Shown here one piece after another: positions 8,667 through 21,664 of a stretch of 35,638 bases of DNA. The stretch's first letter is position 1; each line of letters begins with the position of its first letter. The DNA is from Paramoeba atlantica (lineage: Eukaryota; Discosea): the NCBI GenBank assembly GCA_977017575.1, contig CDRNVI010000233.1, forward strand, positions 1 through 35,638. Reading direction: 5' to 3'. The notes under the pieces are model-generated. The model was given only the letters and a program-made list of their open reading frames with translations. It was not told the origin of the DNA and made no database searches. The position numbers and the translations under genes are program-made.

Positions 8667-9759
8667 GCAGCTTCAACAAAAAAAAATTTCTGCTGCTGTT
8701 TTCCAACAAAGAAAATTATAAAAAAATAATTTTGTTGTTGTCAAATACGATCTTTTAAAATATAAAATTTTTTTTATCGTTATAAATTTTATTCCAACAT
8801 AAATTTGTTGGAAAAGTAACAGTAAAAAGTTGTTAATGAAAAAAAATAAATTCATTAACAACAACGTTGATGAAAAATATCAATCAACGCTGTTAAATTT
8901 CCAACAAAATAATGTCAGAAAAAAATTTCTGCCGAAATAATTTAGCTGATTAAATTTTTATCACGACAAAAATATTTTTTTGTGGATCAATTAAATCGTT
9001 ATTAACAAAAAAGTTATAACGCTGTTAATTTTCCAACCTAAAAATTTTTTATCTCTCAAAAAATATTTTTTGATGTTCAAAGTTATCGTTTGATAACAAA
9101 AAAGTTATAACGCTGTAACTTTTCCAACAAAAAAAATTTTTTTTCGTGTTAAAAATTATTTTTGATCAATAAAAATTATTTTCGATGTTCAAATTCATCG
9201 TTTGATAACAAAAAAGTTATAACGCTGTTAATTTTCCATCAAAAATTATTTTTTTTTGCTTCAAAAATTTTTTTTAACATAAAAATTTATAATGATGATT
9301 ACAAAATAAGTGTTGCAACTCAAAAAAGTTGTTTAACACTGTTAATTTTCCATCAACATCATAATTTTTATTTAAAAATTTTAATCAAGATCAATTTTAT
9401 AAACATTTTTTGTAAAAAAATTAAAATTTTTACTGGAAAATTACGGTGAGATGCATAAAAATTAGATTTAAACATAAATTTATGCAAACTACCGTTTAAT
9501 TTCCAACAAAATTTAAATTTTTTTCATTCAAAAATAGATTTTTTTAATTTTTCGCCGACAAAATTGAAAAAAAATTGAATTTTCATTCAAAAAGTTGTAA
9601 AATTGAGTCTCAGGATGAAAAAGTGGAAAAAGACCACATTTTATCAATTCGACGCTAAATTAGCAAAAAATTTCAATTTCTACACCTAAATGACTGTAGA
9701 AATTGGTGTTTTCCTACAATTTTGTGGAAATCCCTGACAAACACTGCTAAATTTCCAAC
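8667..9759. repeat. Hairpin-plus-box field across the unit 2/3 boundary
   Basis: Same order of hairpins and CTGTTAATTTTCCAAC-like boxes as at 4129-5221, with no difference noticed in the stems. Confidence 0.68.
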
Positions 9760-11169
9760 AAAAAGTCAATTTGCAGGTGCTGCCCGTGGATTTTCCAACA
9801 AAATACTAGCAAAACTACTCAAAATGCTATTTTTCCGGCAGAAAACCGTCAAAATCTGCTTTTTCTGGGCAGGAATGACAAAAACGGCCCAAAAAAGGCC
9901 CTGTCATTTTGCCCAAAAACGCAGTATTTTTTCCTGTTCTGGCCTGCAAATTAGCGGATGTCCAAAGCCCCCAAAAAAAGTGACTTGGACTCCGAGCCGA
10001 CTCGAAAAGTCGTATTTTCCGGCAGAAACGAAAAAATATGCCACATTTTGTCCGACGATTATTTACAACTTTTTCTCGCATCCCATCATGGCGATTTTGC
10101 GGATCTGCAGGTTGGGAGGGAGCCAACTGCATTTTTTGGCCGTTTTGAACCCGTTTTGTAAAAAATCGCATATATAAACTCCATAATTTCCCCTCAGAAA
10201 TCTGCCACTTTTGGAGGCCAAAAAGTGTTTTGCAGAATCTCGAGGGCAAAATAGGAGTTTTTTGACCCGATTTTGTGAACAAAACTGGCATCAAAAACTA
10301 TTCCAAATGCTCCAATCCGAATTTCAGCTATTGAACACTAAAAATGCTGAAAATCGCTATTTCGCACTGGAATTCCGCCAAAACTCCTTTTCAATGCGTA
10401 TTTTGGGCGAGAAAACCGTCGATTTTATAATTTTTAAACTTTTTTTTGTATAATTTATCATTTTTAGCGCGGATTTCTATAATTTCTCGCATAATTTATT
10501 AGTTTTATAGCGTTGTAGTTAAAATTTTCATAATTTTATCATCAAAGTCATCATTTTTCTATAATTTCAAACAAAATTATTAAAAAAAATGTTGTCTCAG
10601 ACGAAAAAATTGCATGAAAGTTGTTAAACAACACTAAAACTAAAAAAATATCCCGCAGAAATTAAAAAACCGTGATAAAAATTTATAAATTCAAAAGAAA
10701 AATTTAAAAATCTTAAAAATTTATGATGAAATCATCTTCTTTGTACCAAAATCAGATGTAAACATCAAAAAATTTTTTTAAAATCACTAGCTGAAACCAT
10801 CGTCTATGGTTTCTTTTGTTAATGATCAATGTTTTCATTTCATTCATAACATTTTCACGTTAACTTCGTTCAACTAACTTGAATTTTATTAAAATTATGA
10901 TTCATAAAATAATTTTTTCATTGCTAAAAATAGAATCGCAATGGAAATTATTATGAAACAAGTTTTAATAATTCAAACTTAAGTTTGAACTCGAGTTATA
11001 AAATTTTAATAACATTAATATATACTTTTAAATAACTTCTATAATTAATTCAAAAGAGAATTTATAATTATGAACTTATAAAACTATATTTAATGATTTA
11101 AAAATTTAATAACTTGTTCTAATGTTTTCAATGTAATACGATATTTACGATATATGATCTTCTTTGTTC

Positions 11170-11702
11170 CAAAATCAGATGTTGATTATCGTACATTCTT
11201 ATTACATGAAAACAAAGAACAGCTACGGATAAGAACTGAAATGCCTTCCATATACCGAGATACTTTAAATTGATTATAGATAAATTTTCTAAAATATTTA
11301 ATTACAAAAATAATTTAAAATATTATTTACAAAACTTATAAATATAATCAATAAAAGTATACGTTATAAAGGAGCGCATAGTTCCTATCACTTTTAAATA
11401 CGCTATTTTCCTTGATAAAAAAAATCACTGGAAAATTAGCAGTCTTTAAAGAACTTCGATACAAAAAAGTATCTTGACAATCTCTGTTGTTTTTGTTACA
11501 AAAAAATAGTAAATAACTTCAAACATATATACAAAATTAAACGTGTATAAAAAAAGAAAAACATACACTTTGATACATTCAATCAAAAAAGATCTCAATC
11601 ATGTATCATTAACTTTAGCATATATGTAAGAAGTTCCTTGGTGATTAATTCTTTTACGGTTTTCATGTAATAAACATGTACGATAATCAACATCTGATTT
11701 TA
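11170..11702. repeat. Foldback: 44-nt inverted repeat (unit 3)
   Basis: Forward arm 11170-11213, reverse arm 11659-11702; as unit 2. Confidence 0.75.
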
Positions 11703-12071
11703 ACTCAAAGCAGAGTAATCATCGTTAAATATCGTACAAAAGTTATTACAAAGAAAACTGCTAAGAATTATCATCAGGAAATTGCACTAAGATTTCCTTC
11801 AGAAATTCAAGTACAAATATCCGCTTAACTTATAAAAAGATATAAGTAGCTTCTATATATATTTTTTTATCGAAAAAACGATAAATAAATAAAGATCATG
11901 ATAAGATTTCTACGAAATTCAATCATGAAGCATACACTATAGTGTATGCAAATTATTACAAAAATAATAATTTTAAAATTTTTTTCTTCGTAATTCAAAG
12001 AAGAATTTACTTGAAAAAAAATATAAATTTTAATGTTTTCGTGTTTAACTACAACTTAAATTTATATATAT

Positions 12072-12471
12072 TTCGTTAAATTAAGAGAATAATTAAACGA
12101 AACTGTTACTCGGCAAAAATAAGGGAATTTTTGAGTAACAGACCGTTCAAATTGAAAACAAAAAAACAATTTGCACGGCAATTCTTGGGGTTTTTACGCC
12201 TCACGGCTTCGTGATCGGACTAAAGAGCAGTAGCGAGAGCAAGAAAGTTTGCAGGGGTAGTTGAGTTAGCTATTCCCGGTGGTAGCTAACCTCGATTCCT
12301 TAGTCTTTAGTTGTGGTAATTTGGGATAGCGAAGTAAAATTTTTAAAGTTCGCTATCGACAATTACTATTCTCTTTCATCTTTTGGCGTGCATTGCTAAT
12401 TGATCCCAATAGACAATCACATTCAGAAACGATCGTAGCTTTACCTATATGTATGTAAAATATCATACATA
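12072..12471. other. Seven-hairpin block, candidate structured RNA domain (unit 3)
   Basis: Identical by eye to the unit 2 block. Confidence 0.65.
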
Positions 12472-13204
12472 AGAATCAATAAGATCTGTTTCGTCTCCTC
12501 TTTTTTCTTTTAAAATAGCAGGACTAATCTATATTATATAATTATTATTCAACTTTTTTAATTATATTTTATCTGCTTGAACACCATAGTTCGATAAAAA
12601 ATAAATAAAAAGATGAATAAATAACTAAAAAATAAAGATAGACAAGAACAAGAATAGTTTAGTTTAATTCCGTGTTAAATCCTCAATCCTTAAGTCGGAT
12701 TTGTCACTCCATATACGATCAAACTTTATTTACTTAAATTTTTACAAAGATAGTAAAATTAAAAGTATAAAGATGATCTAGCTCACCAGTTTTATTTAAA
12801 TTAAAATCTTACACAATGATTTTATATTTATAAACTACTCGCTTCCATCGACCCTCGACTTTGTTGAAGTTTAAGTTTTTGAGTTTACGATATTAAAGAG
12901 AAAAAAAATATTATTGCGCTCTATTGGTGGGGCTTTCGTTAGATTATTAAAAGCTCAACGTCATTGTTCGCGTTTTACGTTACACTCCACAAGCTAAACA
13001 AGTGCGTTCTGCCTTAATAATCATTACCCCTCACCAAAAGGTCGCAATAATATATGTTTTTAGCGTTTAAGATCTGGAGACCATTTTCAAAATAGAAAAT
13101 GTCAATCGCTTTTTTCTTACGCAAGTACGTCAAAAAAATCGTTTTTCTCCATGAGCTAAAACGAGTTAGTTCGATCGGGCTTTTTTTGATGCTTTTTTTG
13201 GATC

Positions 13205-14297
13205 GCAGCTTCAACAAAAAAAAATTTCTGCTGCTGTTTTCCAACAAAGAAAATTATAAAAAAATAATTTTGTTGTTGTCAAATACGATCTTTTAAAATA
13301 TAAAATTTTTTTTATCGTTATAAATTTTATTCCAACATAAATTTGTTGGAAAAGTAACAGTAAAAAGTTGTTAATGAAAAAAAATAAATTCATTAACAAC
13401 AACGTTGATGAAAAATATCAATCAACGCTGTTAAATTTCCAACAAAATAATGTCAGAAAAAAATTTCTGCCGAAATAATTTAGCTGATTAAATTTTTATC
13501 ACGACAAAAATATTTTTTTGTGGATCAATTAAATCGTTATTAACAAAAAAGTTATAACGCTGTTAATTTTCCAACCTAAAAATTTTTTATCTCTCAAAAA
13601 ATATTTTTTGATGTTCAAAGTTATCGTTTGATAACAAAAAAGTTATAACGCTGTAACTTTTCCAACAAAAAAAATTTTTTTTCGTGTTAAAAATTATTTT
13701 TGATCAATAAAAATTATTTTCGATGTTCAAATTCATCGTTTGATAACAAAAAAGTTATAACGCTGTTAATTTTCCATCAAAAATTATTTTTTTTTGCTTC
13801 AAAAATTTTTTTTAACATAAAAATTTATAATGATGATTACAAAATAAGTGTTGCAACTCAAAAAAGTTGTTTAACACTGTTAATTTTCCATCAACATCAT
13901 AATTTTTATTTAAAAATTTTAATCAAGATCAATTTTATAAACATTTTTTGTAAAAAAATTAAAATTTTTACTGGAAAATTACGGTGAGATGCATAAAAAT
14001 TAGATTTAAACATAAATTTATGCAAACTACCGTTTAATTTCCAACAAAATTTAAATTTTTTTCATTCAAAAATAGATTTTTTTAATTTTTCGCCGACAAA
14101 ATTGAAAAAAAATTGAATTTTCATTCAAAAAGTTGTAAAATTGAGTCTCAGGATGAAAAAGTGGAAAAAGACCACATTTTATCAATTCGACGCTAAATTA
14201 GCAAAAAATTTCAATTTCTACACCTAAATGACTGTAGAAATTGGTGTTTTCCTACAATTTTGTGGAAATCCCTGACAAACACTGCTAAATTTCCAAC
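13205..14297. repeat. Hairpin-plus-box field across the unit 3/4 boundary
   Basis: Same order of hairpins and boxes as at 4129-5221; identical by eye to the unit 2/3 copy. Confidence 0.68.
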
Positions 14298-15707
14298 AAA
14301 AAGTCAATTTGCAGGTGCTGCCCGTGGATTTTCCAACAAAATACTAGCAAAACTACTCAAAATGCTATTTTTCCGGCAGAAAACCGTCAAAATCTGCTTT
14401 TTCTGGGCAGGAATGACAAAAACGGCCCAAAAAAGGCCCTGTCATTTTGCCCAAAAACGCAGTATTTTTTCCTGTTCTGGCCTGCAAATTAGCGGATGTC
14501 CAAAGCCCCCAAAAAAAGTGACTTGGACTCCGAGCCGACTCGAAAAGTCGTATTTTCCGGCAGAAACGAAAAAATATGCCACATTTTGTCCGACGATTAT
14601 TTACAACTTTTTCTCGCATCCCATCATGGCGATTTTGCGGATCTGCAGGTTGGGAGGGAGCCAACTGCATTTTTTGGCCGTTTTGAACCCGTTTTGTAAA
14701 AAATCGCATATATAAACTCCATAATTTCCCCTCAGAAATCTGCCACTTTTGGAGGCCAAAAAGTGTTTTGCAGAATCTCGAGGGCAAAATAGGAGTTTTT
14801 TGACCCGATTTTGTGAACAAAACTGGCATCAAAAACTATTCCAAATGCTCCAATCCGAATTTCAGCTATTGAACACTAAAAATGCTGAAAATCGCTATTT
14901 CGCACTGGAATTCCGCCAAAACTCCTTTTCAATGCGTATTTTGGGCGAGAAAACCGTCGATTTTATAATTTTTAAACTTTTTTTTGTATAATTTATCATT
15001 TTTAGCGCGGATTTCTATAATTTCTCGCATAATTTATTAGTTTTATAGCGTTGTAGTTAAAATTTTCATAATTTTATCATCAAAGTCATCATTTTTCTAT
15101 AATTTCAAACAAAATTATTAAAAAAAATGTTGTCTCAGACGAAAAAATTGCATGAAAGTTGTTAAACAACACTAAAACTAAAAAAATATCCCGCAGAAAT
15201 TAAAAAACCGTGATAAAAATTTATAAATTCAAAAGAAAAATTTAAAAATCTTAAAAATTTATGATGAAATCATCTTCTTTGTACCAAAATCAGATGTAAA
15301 CATCAAAAAATTTTTTTAAAATCACTAGCTGAAACCATCGTCTATGGTTTCTTTTGTTAATGATCAATGTTTTCATTTCATTCATAACATTTTCACGTTA
15401 ACTTCGTTCAACTAACTTGAATTTTATTAAAATTATGATTCATAAAATAATTTTTTCATTGCTAAAAATAGAATCGCAATGGAAATTATTATGAAACAAG
15501 TTTTAATAATTCAAACTTAAGTTTGAACTCGAGTTATAAAATTTTAATAACATTAATATATACTTTTAAATAACTTCTATAATTAATTCAAAAGAGAATT
15601 TATAATTATGAACTTATAAAACTATATTTAATGATTTAAAAATTTAATAACTTGTTCTAATGTTTTCAATGTAATACGATATTTACGATATATGATCTTC
15701 TTTGTTC

Positions 15708-16240
15708 CAAAATCAGATGTTGATTATCGTACATTCTTATTACATGAAAACAAAGAACAGCTACGGATAAGAACTGAAATGCCTTCCATATACCGAGATA
15801 CTTTAAATTGATTATAGATAAATTTTCTAAAATATTTAATTACAAAAATAATTTAAAATATTATTTACAAAACTTATAAATATAATCAATAAAAGTATAC
15901 GTTATAAAGGAGCGCATAGTTCCTATCACTTTTAAATACGCTATTTTCCTTGATAAAAAAAATCACTGGAAAATTAGCAGTCTTTAAAGAACTTCGATAC
16001 AAAAAAGTATCTTGACAATCTCTGTTGTTTTTGTTACAAAAAAATAGTAAATAACTTCAAACATATATACAAAATTAAACGTGTATAAAAAAAGAAAAAC
16101 ATACACTTTGATACATTCAATCAAAAAAGATCTCAATCATGTATCATTAACTTTAGCATATATGTAAGAAGTTCCTTGGTGATTAATTCTTTTACGGTTT
16201 TCATGTAATAAACATGTACGATAATCAACATCTGATTTTA
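15708..16240. repeat. Foldback: 44-nt inverted repeat (unit 4)
   Basis: Forward arm 15708-15751, reverse arm 16197-16240; as unit 2. Confidence 0.75.
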
Positions 16241-16609
16241 ACTCAAAGCAGAGTAATCATCGTTAAATATCGTACAAAAGTTATTACAAAGAAAACTGCT
16301 AAGAATTATCATCAGGAAATTGCACTAAGATTTCCTTCAGAAATTCAAGTACAAATATCCGCTTAACTTATAAAAAGATATAAGTAGCTTCTATATATAT
16401 TTTTTTATCGAAAAAACGATAAATAAATAAAGATCATGATAAGATTTCTACGAAATTCAATCATGAAGCATACACTATAGTGTATGCAAATTATTACAAA
16501 AATAATAATTTTAAAATTTTTTTCTTCGTAATTCAAAGAAGAATTTACTTGAAAAAAAATATAAATTTTAATGTTTTCGTGTTTAACTACAACTTAAATT
16601 TATATATAT

Positions 16610-17009
16610 TTCGTTAAATTAAGAGAATAATTAAACGAAACTGTTACTCGGCAAAAATAAGGGAATTTTTGAGTAACAGACCGTTCAAATTGAAAACAAA
16701 AAAACAATTTGCACGGCAATTCTTGGGGTTTTTACGCCTCACGGCTTCGTGATCGGACTAAAGAGCAGTAGCGAGAGCAAGAAAGTTTGCAGGGGTAGTT
16801 GAGTTAGCTATTCCCGGTGGTAGCTAACCTCGATTCCTTAGTCTTTAGTTGTGGTAATTTGGGATAGCGAAGTAAAATTTTTAAAGTTCGCTATCGACAA
16901 TTACTATTCTCTTTCATCTTTTGGCGTGCATTGCTAATTGATCCCAATAGACAATCACATTCAGAAACGATCGTAGCTTTACCTATATGTATGTAAAATA
17001 TCATACATA
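16610..17009. other. Seven-hairpin block, candidate structured RNA domain (unit 4)
   Basis: Identical by eye to the unit 2 block. Confidence 0.65.
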
Positions 17010-17742
17010 AGAATCAATAAGATCTGTTTCGTCTCCTCTTTTTTCTTTTAAAATAGCAGGACTAATCTATATTATATAATTATTATTCAACTTTTTTAAT
17101 TATATTTTATCTGCTTGAACACCATAGTTCGATAAAAAATAAATAAAAAGATGAATAAATAACTAAAAAATAAAGATAGACAAGAACAAGAATAGTTTAG
17201 TTTAATTCCGTGTTAAATCCTCAATCCTTAAGTCGGATTTGTCACTCCATATACGATCAAACTTTATTTACTTAAATTTTTACAAAGATAGTAAAATTAA
17301 AAGTATAAAGATGATCTAGCTCACCAGTTTTATTTAAATTAAAATCTTACACAATGATTTTATATTTATAAACTACTCGCTTCCATCGACCCTCGACTTT
17401 GTTGAAGTTTAAGTTTTTGAGTTTACGATATTAAAGAGAAAAAAAATATTATTGCGCTCTATTGGTGGGGCTTTCGTTAGATTATTAAAAGCTCAACGTC
17501 ATTGTTCGCGTTTTACGTTACACTCCACAAGCTAAACAAGTGCGTTCTGCCTTAATAATCACTACCCCTCACCAAAAGGTCGCAATAATATATGTTTTTA
17601 GCGTTTAAGATCTGGAGACCATTTTCAAAATAGAAAATGTCAATCGCTTTTTTCTTACGCAAGTACGTCAAAAAAATCGTTTTTCTCCATGAGCTAAAAC
17701 GAGTTAGTTCGATCGGGTGTTTTTTGATGCTTTTTTTGGATC

Positions 17743-18833
17743 GCAGCTTCAACAAAAAAAAATTTCCACTGCTGTTTTCCAACAAAGAAAATTATAAAAA
17801 AATAATTTTGTTGTTGTCAAATACGATCTTTTAAAATATAAAATTTTTTTTATCGTTATAAATTTTATTCCAACATAAATTTGTTGGAAAAGTAACAGTA
17901 AAAAGTTGTTAATGAAAAAAAATAAATTCATTAACAACAACGTTGATGAAAAATAACAATCAACGCTGTTAAATTTCCAACAAAATAATGTCAGAAAAAA
18001 ATTTCTGCCGAAATAATTTAGCTGATTAAATTTTTATCACGACAAAAATATTTTTTTGTTGATCAATTAAATCGTTATTAACAAAAAAGTTATAACGCTG
18101 TTAATTTTCCAACATAAAAATTTTTTATCTCTCAAAAAATATTTTTTGATGTTCAAAGTTATCGTTTGATAACAAAAAAGTTATAACGCTGTAACTTTTC
18201 CAACAAAAAAATTTTTTTTCGTGTTAAAAATTATTTTTGATCAATAAAAATTATTTTCGATGTTCAAATTCATCGTTTGATAACAAAAAAGTTATAACGC
18301 TGTTAATTTTCCATCAAAAATTATTTTTTTTGCTTCAAAAATTTTTTTTAACATAAAAATTTATGATGATGATTACAAAACCAGTGTTGCAACTCAAAAA
18401 AGTTGTTTAACACTGTGAATTTTCCATCAACATCATAATTTTTATTTAAAAATTTTAATCAAAATCAATTTTATAAACATTTTTTGTAAAAAAATTAAAA
18501 TTTTTACTGGAAAATTACGGTGAGATGCATAAAAATTAGATTTAAACATAAATTTATGCAAACTACCGTTTAATTTCCAACAAAATTTAAATTTTTTTCA
18601 TTCAAAAATAGATTTTTTTAATTTTTCGCTGACAAAATTGAAAAAAAATTGAATTTTCATTCAAAAAGTTGTAAAATTGAGTCTCAGGATGAAAAAGTGG
18701 AAAAAGACCACATTTTATCAATTCGACGCTAAATTAGCAAAAAATTTCAATTTCTACACCTAAATGACTGTAGAAATTGGTGTTTTCCTACAATTTTGTG
18801 GAAATCCCTGACAAACACTGCTAAATTTCCAAC
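17743..18833. repeat. Hairpin-plus-box field across the unit 4/5 boundary
   Basis: The most divergent copy of the field. The first stem keeps only GCAG/CTGC pairing. The CGTTGAT/ATCAACG stem is intact while its loop has a substitution (ACA for TCA). The box in the unit 5 copy of the 163-192 module reads CTGTGAATTTTCC. Changes thus fall in a loop and a box here, with stems largely kept. Confidence 0.65.
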
Positions 18834-20249
18834 AAAAAGTCAATTTGCAGGTGCTGCCCGTGGATTTTCCAACAAAATACTAGCAAAACTACTCAAAATG
18901 CTATTTTTCCGGCAGAAAACCGTCAAAATCTGCTTTTTCTGGGCAGGAATGACAAAAACGGCCCAAAAAAGGCCCTGTCATTTTGCCCAAAAACGCAGTA
19001 TTTTTTCCTGTTCTGGCCTGCAAATTAGCGGATGTCCAAGTGCCCCAAAAAAAGTGACTTGCACTCCGAGCCGACTCGAAAAGTCGTATTTTCCGGCAGA
19101 AACGAAAAAATATGCCACATTTTGTCCGACGATTATTTACAACTTTTTCTCGCATCCCATCATAGCGATTTTGCGGATCTGCAGGTTGGGAGGGAGCCAA
19201 CTGCATTTTTTGGCCGTTTTGAACCCGTTTTGTAAAAAATCGCATATATAAACTCCTTAATTTCCCCTCAGAAATCTGCCACTTTTGGAGACCAAAAAGT
19301 GTTTTGCAGAATCTAAAGTGGAAAATAGGAGTTTTTTGACCCGATTTTGTGAACAAAACTGGCATCAAAAACTATTCCAAATGCTCCAATCCGAATTTCA
19401 GCTATTGAACACTAAAAATGCTGAAAATCGCTATTTCGCACTGGAATTCCGCCAAAACTCCTTTTCAATGCGTATTTTGGGCGAGAAAACCGTCGATTTT
19501 ATAATTTTTAAACTTTTTTTTGTATAATTTATCATTTTTAGCGCGGATTTCTATAATTTCTCGCATAATTTATTAGTTTTATAGCGTTGTAGTTAAAATT
19601 TTCATAATTTTATCATCAAAGTCATCATTTTTCTATAATTTCAAACAAAATTATTAAAAAAAATGTTGTCTCAGACGAAAAAATTGCATGAAAGTTGTTA
19701 AACAACACTAAAACTAAAAAAATATCCCGCAGAAATTAAAAAACCGTGATAAAAATTTATAAATTCAAAAGAAAAATTTAAAAATCTTAAAAATTTATGA
19801 TGAAATCATCTTCTTTGTACCAAAATCAGATGTAAACATCAAAAAATTTTTTTAAAATCACTAGTTGAAACCATCGTCTATGGTTTCTTTTGTTAATGAT
19901 CAATGTTTTCATTTCATTCATAACATTTTCACGTTAACTTCGTTCAACTAACTTGAATTTTATTAAAATTATGATTCATAAAATAATTTTTTCATTGCTA
20001 AAAATAGAATCGCAATGGAAATTATTATGAAACAAGTTTTAATAATTCAAACTTAAGTTTGAACTCGAGTTATAAAATTTTATAAATTTAAATTATAATT
20101 TCAATCATTTCTATAATTAATTCAATAGAGAATTTATAATTATGAAACTATGAAACTATATTTAATGATTTAAAATTTAATAATCCCTGTATGTGTTCTT
20201 TATGTTTTCAATGTCTGATGATATGTTCGATATATCATCTTCTTTGTAC

Positions 20250-20867
20250 CAAAATCAGATGTTGATTATCGTACATTCTTATTACATGAAAACAAAAAAG
20301 AACATACAACAGGGAAATACTAAGATACTTTAATAACTATTATGTATATAAATTGATCGAATATATAATTACAAAAATAATTTAAAATATTCAATAATAT
20401 TAAATATATATAGTTATTAAAGTGATCTTGTATCCTAGTTCATGTCGATTCTTTTAGGTTTTCATGTAATAAGAATGTACGATAATCAACATCTGATTTT
20501 GACTCAAAGTAGAGTAATCATCGTTAAATATCAGTACAAAACTTATTACAAAGAAAACAACTAATAAAGCATCGACATGAAATTCTGCTAAGATTTCTAC
20601 GAAATTCAAGCAGAAAATTACACTAAGATTTCCTATAGAAATTCAAGTGTAAACAAACATTAGTATTGCAAAAACAATCTATGTTTGTATTAAAAAAAAC
20701 ACATCTAGAACAATATAATATAAATCAATAAAAATATTTAATTACAAAAATAATATAAAATATAATTTATAAATTTATTATTAAAATGATCTAGATGAAC
20801 ATATTCCTGGGTATTCTAATGTGGTTTTCATGTAATAAACATGTACGATAATCAACATCTGATTTTG
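20250..20867. repeat. Foldback: 44-nt inverted repeat, one forward and two reverse arms (unit 5)
   Basis: The forward arm 20250-20293 and first reverse arm 20458-20501 are exact reverse complements over all 44 nt, enclosing 164 nt. A second reverse arm at 20824-20867 has two differences. This is the best-paired foldback in the window, yet the enclosed tip differs strongly from units 1 and 2. The extra length of unit 5 comes from material between and after the reverse arms. Confidence 0.8.
20583..20652. repeat. Two adjacent small hairpins, same loop type, different stems (unit 5)
   Basis: TTCTGCT/AGCAGAA (20583-20615) and TTACACT/AGTGTAA (20618-20652) are perfect 7-bp stems, two bases apart. 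Their loops are AAGATTT, a few variable bases, then AAATTCA, exactly the ends of the loop seen in units 1 and 2. Neither is present in unit 1 or the B units. Confidence 0.78.
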
Positions 20868-20945
20868 ACTCAAAGTAGAGTAATCATCGTTAAATATCGT
20901 ATAAAGTTTATTAATAATAAAACCACAAAGGAATCCAAGGAATAA

Positions 20946-21144
20946 TTATGCTAAGATTTATACTAAATTCAAGCATAAGATTGCACTAAGATTTCCTTCA
21001 GAAATTCAAGTGCAAATATCCGCTCAACTTATAAAATATAAGTGGCGTCTATATATTTAATCATTACAAAAATAATGAATTAAATAGATCATGATAAGAT
21101 TTTTTACAAAAATTCAATCATGAAGCATACACTATAGTGTATGC
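20946..21144. repeat. Small hairpin cluster with shared loops, plus 20-bp palindrome (unit 5)
   Basis: Three members of the shared-loop family: TTATGCT/AGCATAA (20946-20978), TTGCACT/AGTGCAA (20981-21015) and TCATGAT/ATCATGA (21089-21123). Between the last two are the CGCT plus ACTTATA stem (21021-21047, with T21024.G21044) and a replaced hairpin, TATTTAAT plus CATTA against TAATG plus AATTAAATA (21054-21086). The 20-bp palindrome is at 21125-21144. Confidence 0.78.
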
Positions 21145-21264
21145 AAATTATTACAAAAATAATAATTTTAAAATTTTTTCTTCGAAATTCAAAGAAGAAT
21201 TTATTCGAAAAAAATATAAATTTTAATGTTTACGTGTTTAACTACAACTTAAATTTATATATAT

Positions 21265-21664
21265 TTCGTTAAATTAAGAGAATAATTAAACGAAACTGTT
21301 ACTCGGCAAAAATAAGGGAATTTTTGAGTAACAGACCGTTCAAATTGAAAACAAAAAAACAATTTGCACGGCAATTCTTGGGGTTTTTACGCCTCACGGC
21401 TTCGTGATTGGACTAAAGAGCAGGAGCGAGAGCAAGAAAGTTTGCAGGGGTAGTTGAGTTAGCTATTCCCGGTGGTAGCTAACCTCGATTCCTTAGTCTT
21501 TAGTTGTGATAATTTGGGATAGCGAAGTAAAATTTTTAAAGTTCGCTATCGACAATTATTGTTCTCTTTCATCTTTTGGCGTGCATTGCTAATTGATCCC
21601 AATAGACAATCACATTCAGAAACGATCGTAGCTTTACCTATATGTATGTAAAATATCATACATA
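21265..21664. other. Seven-hairpin block, candidate structured RNA domain (unit 5)
   Basis: Has GATAGCGAA/TTCGCTATC (21518-21550) as in unit 2, plus a second paired change in the outer helix of the same hairpin: ATAATT/AATTAT (A21509-T21559) where the other units have GTAATT/AATTAC. Length is exactly 400 nt, as in the other full copies. Confidence 0.68.

Larger units (their letters stand above)
4609..9146. repeat. Array unit 2 (subtype B, 4538 bp)
   Basis: Reference copy of subtype B. I found no difference from unit 3 by eye, and the translations of all shared open frames are identical. It has a single reverse foldback arm (7121-7164) for the forward arm at 6632-6675, so the foldback encloses 445 nt. 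Its less AT-rich segment is 5184-5915. Confidence 0.9.
9147..13684. repeat. Array unit 3 (subtype B, 4538 bp)
   Basis: Appears identical to unit 2 over its full length by eye. Either the two copies were homogenised or duplicated very recently, or the assembler repeated one copy; sequence alone cannot tell. Forward arm 11170-11213, reverse arm 11659-11702. Less AT-rich segment 9722-10453. Confidence 0.9.
13685..18221. repeat. Array unit 4 (B-type with a divergent 3' end, 4537 bp)
   Basis: Matches units 2 and 3 up to about 17,550, then carries several differences: C at 17560 as in units 1 and 5; GGGTGT at 17716; a change at 17766-17768 in the stem before a TTTTCCAAC box; AACA for ATCA near 17957; TTGTTGATC at 18057. 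The mosaic fits unequal exchange or gene conversion between subtypes. Forward arm 15708-15751, reverse arm 16197-16240. Less AT-rich segment 14260-14991. Confidence 0.88.
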
